DNA from: Myxococcota bacterium
GTDB taxonomy: Bacteria; Myxococcota_A; UBA9160; PR03
Direction: 5' to 3'
Length of the DNA stretch: 11,991 nucleotides
Assembly: GCA_030066475.1 (NCBI GenBank)
Contig: JASJBO010000260.1
Span: 1 to 11,991 of the forward strand
The notes under the pieces were generated by a model that saw only the letters and a program-made list of their open reading frames with translations, was not told the origin of the DNA and did not search any database. The first letter of the stretch is position 1, and every line of letters begins with the position of its first letter. Positions 1 through 6,904 of the stretch are shown here, piece by piece. Made by a program: the position numbers and the translations under genes.

Positions 1-1523
1 CGCCCTCTGGGAGGGAGCACGAAGAGATCGTCGGCCTGATCGTCCGTCTCGTTGCGGACGAACCGCGAGGCGGCCAGGTAGGCGTCGATGGCGGCGCGGT
101 TCGCCTCGTTCGCGGCCGCCAGCGGCGCGGCGGCGCCCGGGACGAAGGTGAGCAGCGGGGCGTGCGCGTCGATGATCTGCTGCTGGATGCGCACGGCCAC
201 CGTGGTGGGCGTGAGCGAGTCGAGGTCGAGCTCGAGATCCAGCGCGCTGGCGAGCAGGATCGTCGCTCGGGCGAGCTCGAGCACCGCCTCGAAGAACTTG
301 ACGTCGCCGTGGTCCACCTCCAGTCGGGGGGCGGGTGCGCCGGCCACCTGCTCGTGTAGCTCGATCAGGGGTGCCGAGTTCGGCGTCAGCGACACCTCGA
401 TCGCCTGGCCGGGGATCGCCGCCAGGTCGGCCAGCGACGCCTCGATCGCGGGCAGCCAGGCGGTCACCAGGCCGTGCTGGAGGTCGCCGCCGGTCGGCGC
501 GTCGTCGGGCAGGTCGATCGGCAGCTCGCCGGAGCCCTCGATGCGGACCACCAGGTCGGCCGCGTCGAGCTGGCCGTCGTCGCGGAACACGAACAGGTGG
601 GGCCGCAAGAAGGCGATCTCCCCGTCCGCGTTCACGTCGACCGGTGCGCCCTTGTATTGGCCCGCGGGATCCTGCTCCCAGGAGAGCACGTCGAAGACCA
701 CCTCGCCGTCCGAGAGCACGGCCAGCGCGAGCCGGTCGACCGACAGGCCGTCGTCTTCGCGCTCGAGCGTGCCCTCGAAGAGCGAGACGTCGACGTCGCC
801 GGTCACCTGGATGCGATAGTCGCCGTGATCCGAGAGGGCGCGCCGGTAGCCGTCGATCTCGTTGCCCGTGACCGTGTAGCCGAACACGTAGGGGGAGCTT
901 CCGGCGATCACGTCTTCGACCGGGGTGAACCGCCAAGCGACCGCGAGGATGTAGGCGCCCGCCTCGAGCGGGATCGACCCGAACGGGTCGTGCTTCGAGA
1001 TCGAGCCGTCGGCGCGTCCGTAGGCCGCCAGGTCGGTCGAGAGGGGCGGCGCGGCGGTGAAGTCGACCAGGCTGCGACCGTCGGCGGTGAGCCCGTACTG
1101 ATGGGCCGCGCCGGTCGTGCTGAAGCCGAAGCGATCCAGGATGCCCTGGAGGTTCGCCCGGAAGTCGGCCCCCGGGTCGTCTTCCTCGCCCAGGCGCGCG
1201 AGGCGCGTGTAGGCGCGGAGCAGCCGCGCCTCGCCGCTCGTCGGTTGGTCCTCCACCGCCTGCCGGCAGGCGTCGTCGGCCGCGACCAGGTCGGGCTGGG
1301 GGCAGGGGTTCTGCGGACCGCAGCTGCTGTCGACGAAGCGGAGCAGCAGGGCGCGGCAGTCCGACAGGGCCGTACCCTGCGCGGTGGCTACCCGGGCGGG
1401 CTGGAAGGCGGCGACCAGCGTCCCCAGCACGAGCGGCAACAGACAGGCGAATCTCAGCTTGACTCTCTCCGGCCGGCCGGATGCACTATGCGCTCTCGGG
1501 CGTCGTTTGACAACCGGGTGCAT
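1..1523 (-). CDS. Secreted protein of unknown function, 3' end cut by window edge
   Basis: An uninterrupted minus-strand frame runs from an ATG at 1523 to the left edge, giving about 507 residues with the C-terminus missing. I do not recognise the family. A long basic n-region (residues 1-24, with KRRPR) precedes a hydrophobic stretch at about 25-40 and a likely signal peptidase site after ATA (residues 46-48), so export to the periplasm or beyond is likely. The mature N-terminus is Cys-rich (C56, C68, C74, C86), possibly two disulfides, followed by a short helical stretch. DVNADGEI at about 296-303 matches the first eight positions of an EF-hand or dockerin calcium loop but lacks the usual acid at position 12. 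The rest looks beta-rich and acidic. The start is uncertain: the ATG has no clear ribosome site, while GGAGAG sits 7 nt before an in-frame CTG at 1457 that would give a compact signal peptide. The gene follows the GGDEF-EAL gene by 123 nt. Confidence 0.72.
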   Translation of the reverse strand, partial: MHPVVKRRPRAHSASGRPERVKLRFACLLPLVLGTLVAAFQPARVATAQGTALSDCRALLLRFVDSSCGPQNPCPQPDLVAADDACRQAVEDQPTSGEARLLRAYTRLARLGEEDDPGADFRANLQGILDRFGFSTTGAAHQYGLTADGRSLVDFTAAPPLSTDLAAYGRADGSISKHDPFGSIPLEAGAYILAVAWRFTPVEDVIAGSSPYVFGYTVTGNEIDGYRRALSDHGDYRIQVTGDVDVSLFEGTLEREDDGLSVDRLALAVLSDGEVVFDVLSWEQDPAGQYKGAPVDVNADGEIAFLRPHLFVFRDDGQLDAADLVVRIEGSGELPIDLPDDAPTGGDLQHGLVTAWLPAIEASLADLAAIPGQAIEVSLTPNSAPLIELHEQVAGAPAPRLEVDHGDVKFFEAVLELARATILLASALDLELDLDSLTPTTVAVRIQQQIIDAHAPLLTFVPGAAAPLAAANEANRAAIDAYLAASRFVRNETDDQADDLFVLPPRG

Positions 1524-1589
1524 CCCCGCACTCGCGGCGCAGATCACAGCGGTGGACCGATCGGTCGCCGCACGACCCGCGGGCGGGGG

Positions 1590-1621
1590 CCAGATGGGGC
1601 AGAGCTCGCCACCCCATCTGG
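1590..1621 (-). terminator. Perfect 10-bp inverted repeat after the GGDEF-EAL gene
   Basis: CCAGATGGGG (1590-1599) and CCCCATCTGG (1612-1621) are exact reverse complements around a 12-nt loop. The hairpin lies 26 nt past the stop codon of the GGDEF-EAL gene and 66 nt before the start of the next gene. No T-run follows on the minus strand, so it is not a textbook intrinsic terminator. It could be a U-less terminator, an mRNA 3'-end stabiliser or a protein-binding palindrome. Confidence 0.5.
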
Positions 1622-1646
1622 GAGGCGGCGGCGGAAGGCCCGTCGC

Positions 1647-3707
1647 TCAGCGCTCGCGCACGAACTCCACGAGCGCCTCGTCGGGCAGGGCGGCGCTCAA
1701 ATGGAAGCCCTGGATCTCGTCGCAGCCCAGCTCGCGCAGGATGGTCAGCTGCTCCTCGCACTCGACGCCCTCGGCCACCACCAGGTTGCCGATGCTGTGG
1801 CCGAGTGCGATCACCGCGCGCACGATGCCGGCCGCGCCCGGGTCGGTGTGCGCGTCGCGGACGAGTGCGCGGTCGAGCTTGAGGGTGTCGATCGGGAAGC
1901 GCGTCAGGTAGCTCAGCGACGAGTAGCCGGTGCCGAAGTCGTCGAGCGCGATGCGCACGCCCATGGCGCGCAGGTCGCGCAGCACCAGCGCGATCTCCTC
2001 GTTGTCCTGGAGCAGCGAGCTCTCGGTGAGCTCGAGCTCGAGGTGGGCGGGGTCGAGCTGCGAGGCGCGCAGGATGCGGCCGACCCAGTCGCGCAGGTCC
2101 TCGCGCCGGAAGTGGACCGGCGAGACGTTCACCGAGACGCGCTCGATGCCCAGCTCCCGCTCGCGCCAGGCGCGTGCGTCGGCGCAGGCCTGCTCCAGCG
2201 CCCAGCTGCTCACGTCGATGATCAGGCCGCTCTCCTCGGCGACCGGAATCAGCTCGGTGGGGCTCACGCGACCGAGCTCCTCGTGCTCGAAGCGCAGCAG
2301 CGCCTCGGCCGAGCGGATGCGTCCGCTCGCGAGGTCGAGGCGCGGCTGGTAGTGGAGCCGCAGCGTCTTCTCCTCGAGCGCAGTGCGCAGCGCCGAGGCG
2401 AGCTCGAAGCGGCGCGCCGAGGCGGCGTTCATCGACTCGTCGTAGAACTGGAAGTTGTCGCGCCCCAGCTCCTTGGCGTGGTACATCGCCTGGTCGGCGC
2501 GGCGCATCAGGCTGTCGACGTCGGTGCCGTCCTGCGGGCACACGGCGATCCCCACGCTGCAGGTGACCGACACCTCCTGGTGGCCCACCTGGATCGGCGC
2601 GGTGAGCGCGCGCAGGATGCGCTTGGCGACCTCCGTGGCCTCCTCGCCGGCCCCCACGCGGGAGAGCAGCACGGTGAACTCGTCGCCGCCCAGCCGAGAG
2701 ACCTCGGTCTCGCCCTCGCGCGGCTCGATGCGGGCAATGGTGTCGCTGGCGCGGACCTGGCGGCGCAGGCGATCGCTGACCTGGCGCAGCAGCTCGTCTC
2801 CCGCGCTGTGGCCCAGGGTGTCGTTGATCTGCTTGAACTGGTCGAGGTCGACGTAGAGCAGCGCGAGCTGCTTGCCGTCGGCCACGGCGGCGGCCATGGC
2901 GTGCTCGAGCCGCTCGAGGAACTGGTGGCGGTTGAGCAGGCCGGTGAGGCTGTCGTAGTTCGCGAGGTAGCGGACGCTCTCGAGCGAGCGCATCTGCTCC
3001 GTCACGTCCTGGATCGTGCCGAGCGGGCCGGCCGGCTGCGGGTCGAGCTGCACCCGGAGGTAGCGCGTGCTCCCGTCGGGGCGCGTCACGCGGACCTCGT
3101 GCGCGAACGGCTTGCCGAGCTGGGACGCCTCCTCCCAGCGGGCCGCGAGCGCGTCGCGATCGCGCTCGTCGACGGCGGCGAGGAAGGCCGCGCGGTCGAG
3201 CGCGCGCGCCTCGCGGCCGAGCATGCGGTGGGCCTCCTCCGAGGCGTCGAGCGCGTCGCTCGCGGGATCCCAGGCGAAGCTCCCGATGCGGGCGAGGCGT
3301 TGTGCGCGGTGGAGCTGGTGGTGCGCACGCTGGCGGCGCAGGATCCGCTCGACGCGTCGCAGCACGGCCTGCCAGTCGAGGGGCGCGTCCACCCAGTCCG
3401 CATCCTCCGGGAGCGAGTCGACGAGCTCGGGGGGCGGGGTCGCCACCAGCAGGCCGGGTCGCTCGGCGGGCGGCAGGCCGCCCAGCAGGTCGAGCAGGCG
3501 CCGCCCGTCTGCCGCCTCGAGGACGGCGTCGAACACGACGACGGCGGGGTGCCGGGCCAGGTGCAGCAGCGTCTCGTCGGCGTTCGGGGCCTCGGCGATC
3601 CGGAGGCCGCGCTCGGCGAACGCCACCCGCGCCAGGGACCGGCTCAGGCGGTCCTCCAGGGCGACCAGGATCAAGGGCTGGCGGGCGTGCGGCGGCGGCT
3701 GGGGCAT
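1647..3707 (-). CDS. REC(degenerate)-PAS-GGDEF-EAL c-di-GMP signalling protein
   Basis: A 686-residue cytosolic protein with no membrane segment. Domain order: receiver-like 11-125, PAS about 137-238 (ending GTIQDVTE), GGDEF 246-425, EAL 433-684. The receiver keeps a candidate phospho-Asp (D60, in VVFDAVLEAADG), but the conserved Lys is Ala (A108, in DAPL) and the acidic pocket is reduced to LED, so phosphorylation is doubtful. RLGGDEF (338-344) is intact. The EAL side keeps the residues known for phosphodiesterase activity: Q454, E468 (AEALLRF), N527, E559 (ELTES), D589/D590 (DDFGTGYSS), K610 and E646, with QGF at 666-668. By family knowledge it could both make c-di-GMP from GTP and hydrolyse it to pGpG, with PAS/REC input setting the balance. 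About 12 extra residues (327-338) lie between the RxxD site (319-322) and GGDEF. The ATG at 3707 fits the start of the receiver fold; its ribosome site is weak. An alternative ATG at 3720 is in another frame. The RND gene ends 83 nt upstream. Confidence 0.95.
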   Translation of the reverse strand: MPQPPPHARQPLILVALEDRLSRSLARVAFAERGLRIAEAPNADETLLHLARHPAVVVFDAVLEAADGRRLLDLLGGLPPAERPGLLVATPPPELVDSLPEDADWVDAPLDWQAVLRRVERILRRQRAHHQLHRAQRLARIGSFAWDPASDALDASEEAHRMLGREARALDRAAFLAAVDERDRDALAARWEEASQLGKPFAHEVRVTRPDGSTRYLRVQLDPQPAGPLGTIQDVTEQMRSLESVRYLANYDSLTGLLNRHQFLERLEHAMAAAVADGKQLALLYVDLDQFKQINDTLGHSAGDELLRQVSDRLRRQVRASDTIARIEPREGETEVSRLGGDEFTVLLSRVGAGEEATEVAKRILRALTAPIQVGHQEVSVTCSVGIAVCPQDGTDVDSLMRRADQAMYHAKELGRDNFQFYDESMNAASARRFELASALRTALEEKTLRLHYQPRLDLASGRIRSAEALLRFEHEELGRVSPTELIPVAEESGLIIDVSSWALEQACADARAWRERELGIERVSVNVSPVHFRREDLRDWVGRILRASQLDPAHLELELTESSLLQDNEEIALVLRDLRAMGVRIALDDFGTGYSSLSYLTRFPIDTLKLDRALVRDAHTDPGAAGIVRAVIALGHSIGNLVVAEGVECEEQLTILRELGCDEIQGFHLSAALPDEALVEFVRER

Positions 3708-3710
3708 GTG

Positions 3711-3766
3711 GGGAATCCATCTCCCCGCTGCATCGGCAGGTTGCCGGGCGCAGTGGAGGGATTCCC
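3711..3766 (-). promoter_or_regulatory. Structured leader upstream of the GGDEF-EAL gene
   Basis: On the minus-strand transcript an 8-bp perfect inverted repeat (GGGAATCC at 3766-3759, GGATTCCC at 3718-3711) encloses about 40 nt and closes 3 nt before the ATG at 3707. Inside, CCCG pairs with CGGG and CTGC with GCAG around a CGAT tetraloop. A competing hairpin, CGGCA/TGCCG (3734-3746), uses overlapping bases. The arrangement could control access to the GGGGAG segment that is the best ribosome-site candidate. I could not match the conserved cores of known c-di-GMP-I or c-di-GMP-II riboswitches, so the function is inferred from structure only. Confidence 0.4.
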
Positions 3767-3790
3767 GTATGGGCCCTTTTCGCTACGTCC

Positions 3791-6784
3791 TCAGGACAGA
3801 ATCGGCCGGAACAGCTCGATCTCCTGCTCGGCGATCTCGCCGTCGGCCAGCACCAGGGCGGCGATCGCCTCCACGAACAGCACCCGGTGCTGGCGCGGGA
3901 CCAGCTCGGGCTCGACGTGGCCGGCCGCGTCGGGGTCGCGCAGCCAGCGGGCGACCTGGAGGCGCTCCGAGGGGTCGAGGTCGAGGCGGCCCACGAGCCG
4001 CTCGATCACGCCGCGCTCCTCGGGCTGGATCGCCTGGTCGGCCCACGCGAACGAGCACACGAACTGCATCAGACGCATGCGCTCGTCGCGTCCGAGCGGC
4101 TCGATGCGGCCGAGCAGCACGTTGGAGAGGTTGCGGTGGAAGCGGCCCGCGGTGCGCGGGTAGCGGCGCAGCAGCGAGGCGAGGTCGTGGCGCGAGAACT
4201 GGAGCAGGCGCACGTCGGTCGCCGCCGCCACGTCGGCCGTGCACAGCCCGGCGAACAGCGCCTCGGCGCCCACGACCTCGCCGCGCTCGAGCCGGGAGCG
4301 GTGGGTCTCGCCGAGCGCGTCGCGCGCCGTCATCTCGAGGCGCCCGTCGACCACCACGTAGAGATCCTCGCTCGGCCGGCCCTGCACCAGCAGCCGCTCG
4401 CCGGCGGACCGGCTGTGGATGTGTGTGAGGACCGCGGTCAGCCGCGCCTGCCGGACGCTCATGCCGCGGAACACCGGGATCGACTGCTGGGGGTTCTCGC
4501 CCAGGTCGAGGGTGAGCACGTCCCACAGCGTGACGATGCGCATGCGCGAGGCGAGCGCGGGCGTGAGCACCACGTCCACGAGCCAGGCGACGGCCAGCGT
4601 GGCCGCCGCCAGCGCGCCGAACTCGACCTGGTTGCGGAGCTGGCTGCCGGTCAGCACGAGCAGGCCCGAACACAGGGCGAGCGTGGTGTACGTCACCGGT
4701 CGTCCGGTGGTGCGCAACGCCTCGATCGCGCCGCCGCGCTCGTCGGCCCGCTGCCGCGCCTCCTGGTTGAAGCGCACCAGGAAGTGGATGGTGTCGTCGA
4801 CCGCGATGCCCAGCACCATGCAGGCCACCAGCCCGGTGGTGGCGTTGAGCGAGATGCCGCTCAGGCCGAGGATCCCGAAGTACGCGATCACCGGCAGGGC
4901 GTTGGGGATCAGGGCCAGCGCGCCGACGCGCGGCGACGCGAACACCAGCGACAGGATCAGGTAGATCCCGATGAAGGCGACGCCCAGGCTCGCGGTCTGG
5001 CCGCGCGAGATCTCGTTCATGGCGCGGGCGGCGAAGACGGGGTTGCCGGTCACGGTGGCGTGGAGCGGCTCGGGCAGCTCGGCGAGCCGGGTCTCGAACG
5101 CCGCGATCTGCGCGGCCAGGGCGCCCGACTCCAGCGTCTTCGAGCGCACCGCGACCACGGCGGTCTCGAAGCGGCTGTCGACGAAGCGGTCGAGGGCGTC
5201 GCCGCCGGCGAAGAACAGCAGCTGGGTCACGAGCCGCCGCGACTCGGGGATCGCGAAGTGGGCCGGGTCGTCCTCGTGCAGGCCCCGGTTCACGAGCATC
5301 AGGTAGTCGACCAGCGAGGAGCTGCCGGCGACGTCGGGCTGCTCCGCCAGCCAGTCCTGGAACTCGCGCAGGGCGCGCAGGTTGGCCGGCTGCTTCCAGC
5401 CCTCGCGCTCGCCCGCCTGCACCACCACGTAGAAGCCGTTGGCGCCGCCGAAGTGGCGCTCGACCACGTCGTACTGCTGGCGCAGCGGGGAGTCGGGCGG
5501 GAAGCTGCCGATCACGTCCGTGCCGACGCGGATCTGCGCCATGCCCCCCACCGAGAGCGCAGCGAACAGCGCCCAGCCGATCAGGATCGCGCGGCGGTGG
5601 CGCAGGTCGAAGTCGCCCAGCCAGAGCGCGAAGCGGTCGAAGCGGCTGGCGTGGGCGGGGCGCGGCCGCGGCGCCGGCAGCCGATGCAGCAGCGCCGGCA
5701 TGTAGCTGAGCGTCGCAGCCACCGAGCAGGCCACGCCGATCACCGCGTACAGGCCGAAGTCACGGATCGCGTCGAGGCGGCTCAGGGTGAGCGACAGGAA
5801 CCCCACGCCCGTGGTGATCCCGGTGAGCACGATCGGCAGGCACTCGCGCGCCAGGGCGGCGCGCGCCGGCTCCGGGTGCGGCTCCTCGGCGCGCGCGTGC
5901 GCCTCGAAGTCGGTGAGCAGGTGGATCGCGTAGGCGAAGCCCACGGTGACCACGAGCACCGGGACCAGGGTGGTCACGAGGTTGAGGCTGCCGCCGAGCG
6001 CGGCGATCGATCCGAGCGTCCAGATCAGCGCGATGGCGATCGTGCTCGCCGGCACCAGCACGCCGCGCAGCGAGCGGAAGGCCAGCAGCGCCACGAACGC
6101 GACCGCGATGAACGCCAGCGGCAGCAGCCGCAGCACGTCTGCGAGCAGCAGCTTGCCCACCAACGCGGTGACGCGCGGGCCACCCAGGACGTAGGCCTCG
6201 AGGGCGCCGCGCTCCTCGGCGAGGATCGCCTCCGCCGCGAGGTCGACCTCCGGGGCGCCGCGCTCGAGCGGCGACAGCTCGATCAGGATCGCCGTCGCCT
6301 GGGCGTCGCGCCCGACCAGGTTGTCGACCAGCAGCGGGTTGGCCAGCGCCTCGTCGCGCAGCCGCGCCAGCGCCGCGGGCTCCTGCGGGATCGAGTCGAG
6401 GAAGGGCTCGATCAGCAGCTCGTCGCCGACGGTGCGCAGGGTGGCGGTGGTGGCGAGGCTCACCACCCGGTGCACGCCCGGCAGCGCCTCGAAACGCTCG
6501 CTGATGCGCTTCACGGTCGCCAGGTTCTCCGCCGTGAACAGCGGATCGCCGATCAGCGGCACGAACAGCGTGTCGCGCGAGCCGAACTGGCGCTGGATGC
6601 GGGCGAAGAAGGCCCGCTCGGGACCCTGGGCCGGCAGCAGGCGCGCCAGCGACGAGTCGAAGTCGAGCCGCACCGCCCCCGTGCGCGGGTTCACCACCTG
6701 GAGAGTGGCCAGCACGGTGAGCCCGAGCACCGCCGCCAGGACCCAGCCCGAACGAGCCATCACCGCCGCGGCGAAGCGATCCAT
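3791..6784 (-). CDS. MMPL/RND-family transporter fused to CNB-like and TerB-like domains
   Basis: A 997-residue inner-membrane protein. The RND core (1-750) has the duplicated layout: TM1 at 13-30, a periplasmic loop to about 215, a five-helix bundle to 363, a second first-helix at 398-414, another periplasmic loop, and helices from 600 to 742. GIAVDDTIHFLVRF (659-672) in the second half is the conserved acidic transmembrane motif. The matching first-half position (GFAYAIHLL, 282-290) has Ala for Asp. This resembles the HAE3/MMPL branch, which moves hydrophobic molecules or lipids. Residues 766-875 form a cyclic-nucleotide-binding fold (LYVVVDGRLEM, then LERGEVVGAEALF), but the positions of the usual Glu and phosphate-binding Arg are A840 and about C848, so canonical cAMP binding is unlikely. 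Residues 905-997 are TerB-like, with two acidic repeats (AD..IQPEE, 915-923; ADGEIAEQE, 980-988). An in-frame TAG at 6790-6788 rules out a longer N-terminus. The LolA-like gene lies 120 nt upstream. Substrate unknown. Confidence 0.93.
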   Translation of the reverse strand: MDRFAAAVMARSGWVLAAVLGLTVLATLQVVNPRTGAVRLDFDSSLARLLPAQGPERAFFARIQRQFGSRDTLFVPLIGDPLFTAENLATVKRISERFEALPGVHRVVSLATTATLRTVGDELLIEPFLDSIPQEPAALARLRDEALANPLLVDNLVGRDAQATAILIELSPLERGAPEVDLAAEAILAEERGALEAYVLGGPRVTALVGKLLLADVLRLLPLAFIAVAFVALLAFRSLRGVLVPASTIAIALIWTLGSIAALGGSLNLVTTLVPVLVVTVGFAYAIHLLTDFEAHARAEEPHPEPARAALARECLPIVLTGITTGVGFLSLTLSRLDAIRDFGLYAVIGVACSVAATLSYMPALLHRLPAPRPRPAHASRFDRFALWLGDFDLRHRRAILIGWALFAALSVGGMAQIRVGTDVIGSFPPDSPLRQQYDVVERHFGGANGFYVVVQAGEREGWKQPANLRALREFQDWLAEQPDVAGSSSLVDYLMLVNRGLHEDDPAHFAIPESRRLVTQLLFFAGGDALDRFVDSRFETAVVAVRSKTLESGALAAQIAAFETRLAELPEPLHATVTGNPVFAARAMNEISRGQTASLGVAFIGIYLILSLVFASPRVGALALIPNALPVIAYFGILGLSGISLNATTGLVACMVLGIAVDDTIHFLVRFNQEARQRADERGGAIEALRTTGRPVTYTTLALCSGLLVLTGSQLRNQVEFGALAAATLAVAWLVDVVLTPALASRMRIVTLWDVLTLDLGENPQQSIPVFRGMSVRQARLTAVLTHIHSRSAGERLLVQGRPSEDLYVVVDGRLEMTARDALGETHRSRLERGEVVGAEALFAGLCTADVAAATDVRLLQFSRHDLASLLRRYPRTAGRFHRNLSNVLLGRIEPLGRDERMRLMQFVCSFAWADQAIQPEERGVIERLVGRLDLDPSERLQVARWLRDPDAAGHVEPELVPRQHRVLFVEAIAALVLADGEIAEQEIELFRPILS

Positions 6785-6787
6785 CGG

Positions 6788-6841
6788 CTAGGAGGACCGC
6801 GGCCGACGCGCAGCGAGCCGACGCAGCATCGAGGTGGCCAT
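6788..6841 (-). CDS. 17-codon mini-ORF ending 3 nt before the RND start
   Basis: An ATG at 6841 opens a 17-residue frame (MATSMLRRLAARRPRSS) closed by TAG at 6790-6788. It is preceded by GAGGGAG with a 5-nt gap, the best-placed ribosome-site match I found near any start in the window. It is in the same frame as the RND gene, and the order is TAG-CCG-ATG, so ribosomes finishing here could reinitiate on the RND gene, whose own ATG has no clear ribosome site. It may be a translational coupling leader, or simply the former N-terminus of the transporter cut off by a stop. The basic, Arg-rich peptide resembles nothing I know. Part of it overlaps the local direct repeat, so a chance ORF remains possible. 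Confidence 0.4.
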   Translation of the reverse strand: MATSMLRRLAARRPRSS

Positions 6842-6887
6842 CGAAGCTCCCTCGCAAGCGGAGTCTTCGGAGCGCGCAGCGAGCCGA
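6807..6887. repeat. 15-bp direct repeats (CGCGCAGCGAGCCGA) in the LolA-RND spacer
   Basis: The 15-mer CGCGCAGCGAGCCGA occurs exactly at 6807-6821 and 6873-6887. The second copy continues into AGGCGAGCGAAG. It also forms the loop and one arm of a hairpin with CTTCGG at 6865-6870 and CCGAAG at 6884-6889. Low-complexity GAGC/GAAG repeats of this style occur as dispersed intergenic elements in many high-GC genomes; that this is one is my inference. The first copy overlaps the 17-codon mini-ORF. Confidence 0.5.
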
Positions 6888-6904
6888 AGGCGAGCGAAGT
6901 CCAT

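Noticed and set aside
1486..3720. Minus-strand 744-codon frame overlapping the GGDEF-EAL gene
   Set aside because: Its translation is Arg/Pro/Ala-rich shadow sequence, while the 1647-3707 frame carries all receiver, PAS, GGDEF and EAL motifs.
3708..3790. c-di-GMP-I (GEMM) riboswitch or sigma-28 promoter before the GGDEF-EAL gene
   Set aside because: The conserved GEMM core segments are absent. CTGCCGATGC resembles the sigma-28 -10 box (GCCGATAA) but no TAAA -35 lies at the right distance.
3787..3797. GTCCT-C-AGGAC palindrome across the RND stop codon
   Set aside because: Five-bp arms with a one-base centre cannot form an RNA hairpin, and such short palindromes are expected by chance.
474..4163. 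Plus-strand open frame of 1229 codons
   Set aside because: Same cause: it is in register with the GGDEF-EAL gene and the secreted-protein gene on the minus strand. The minus genes have recognisable domains or a signal peptide; this does not.
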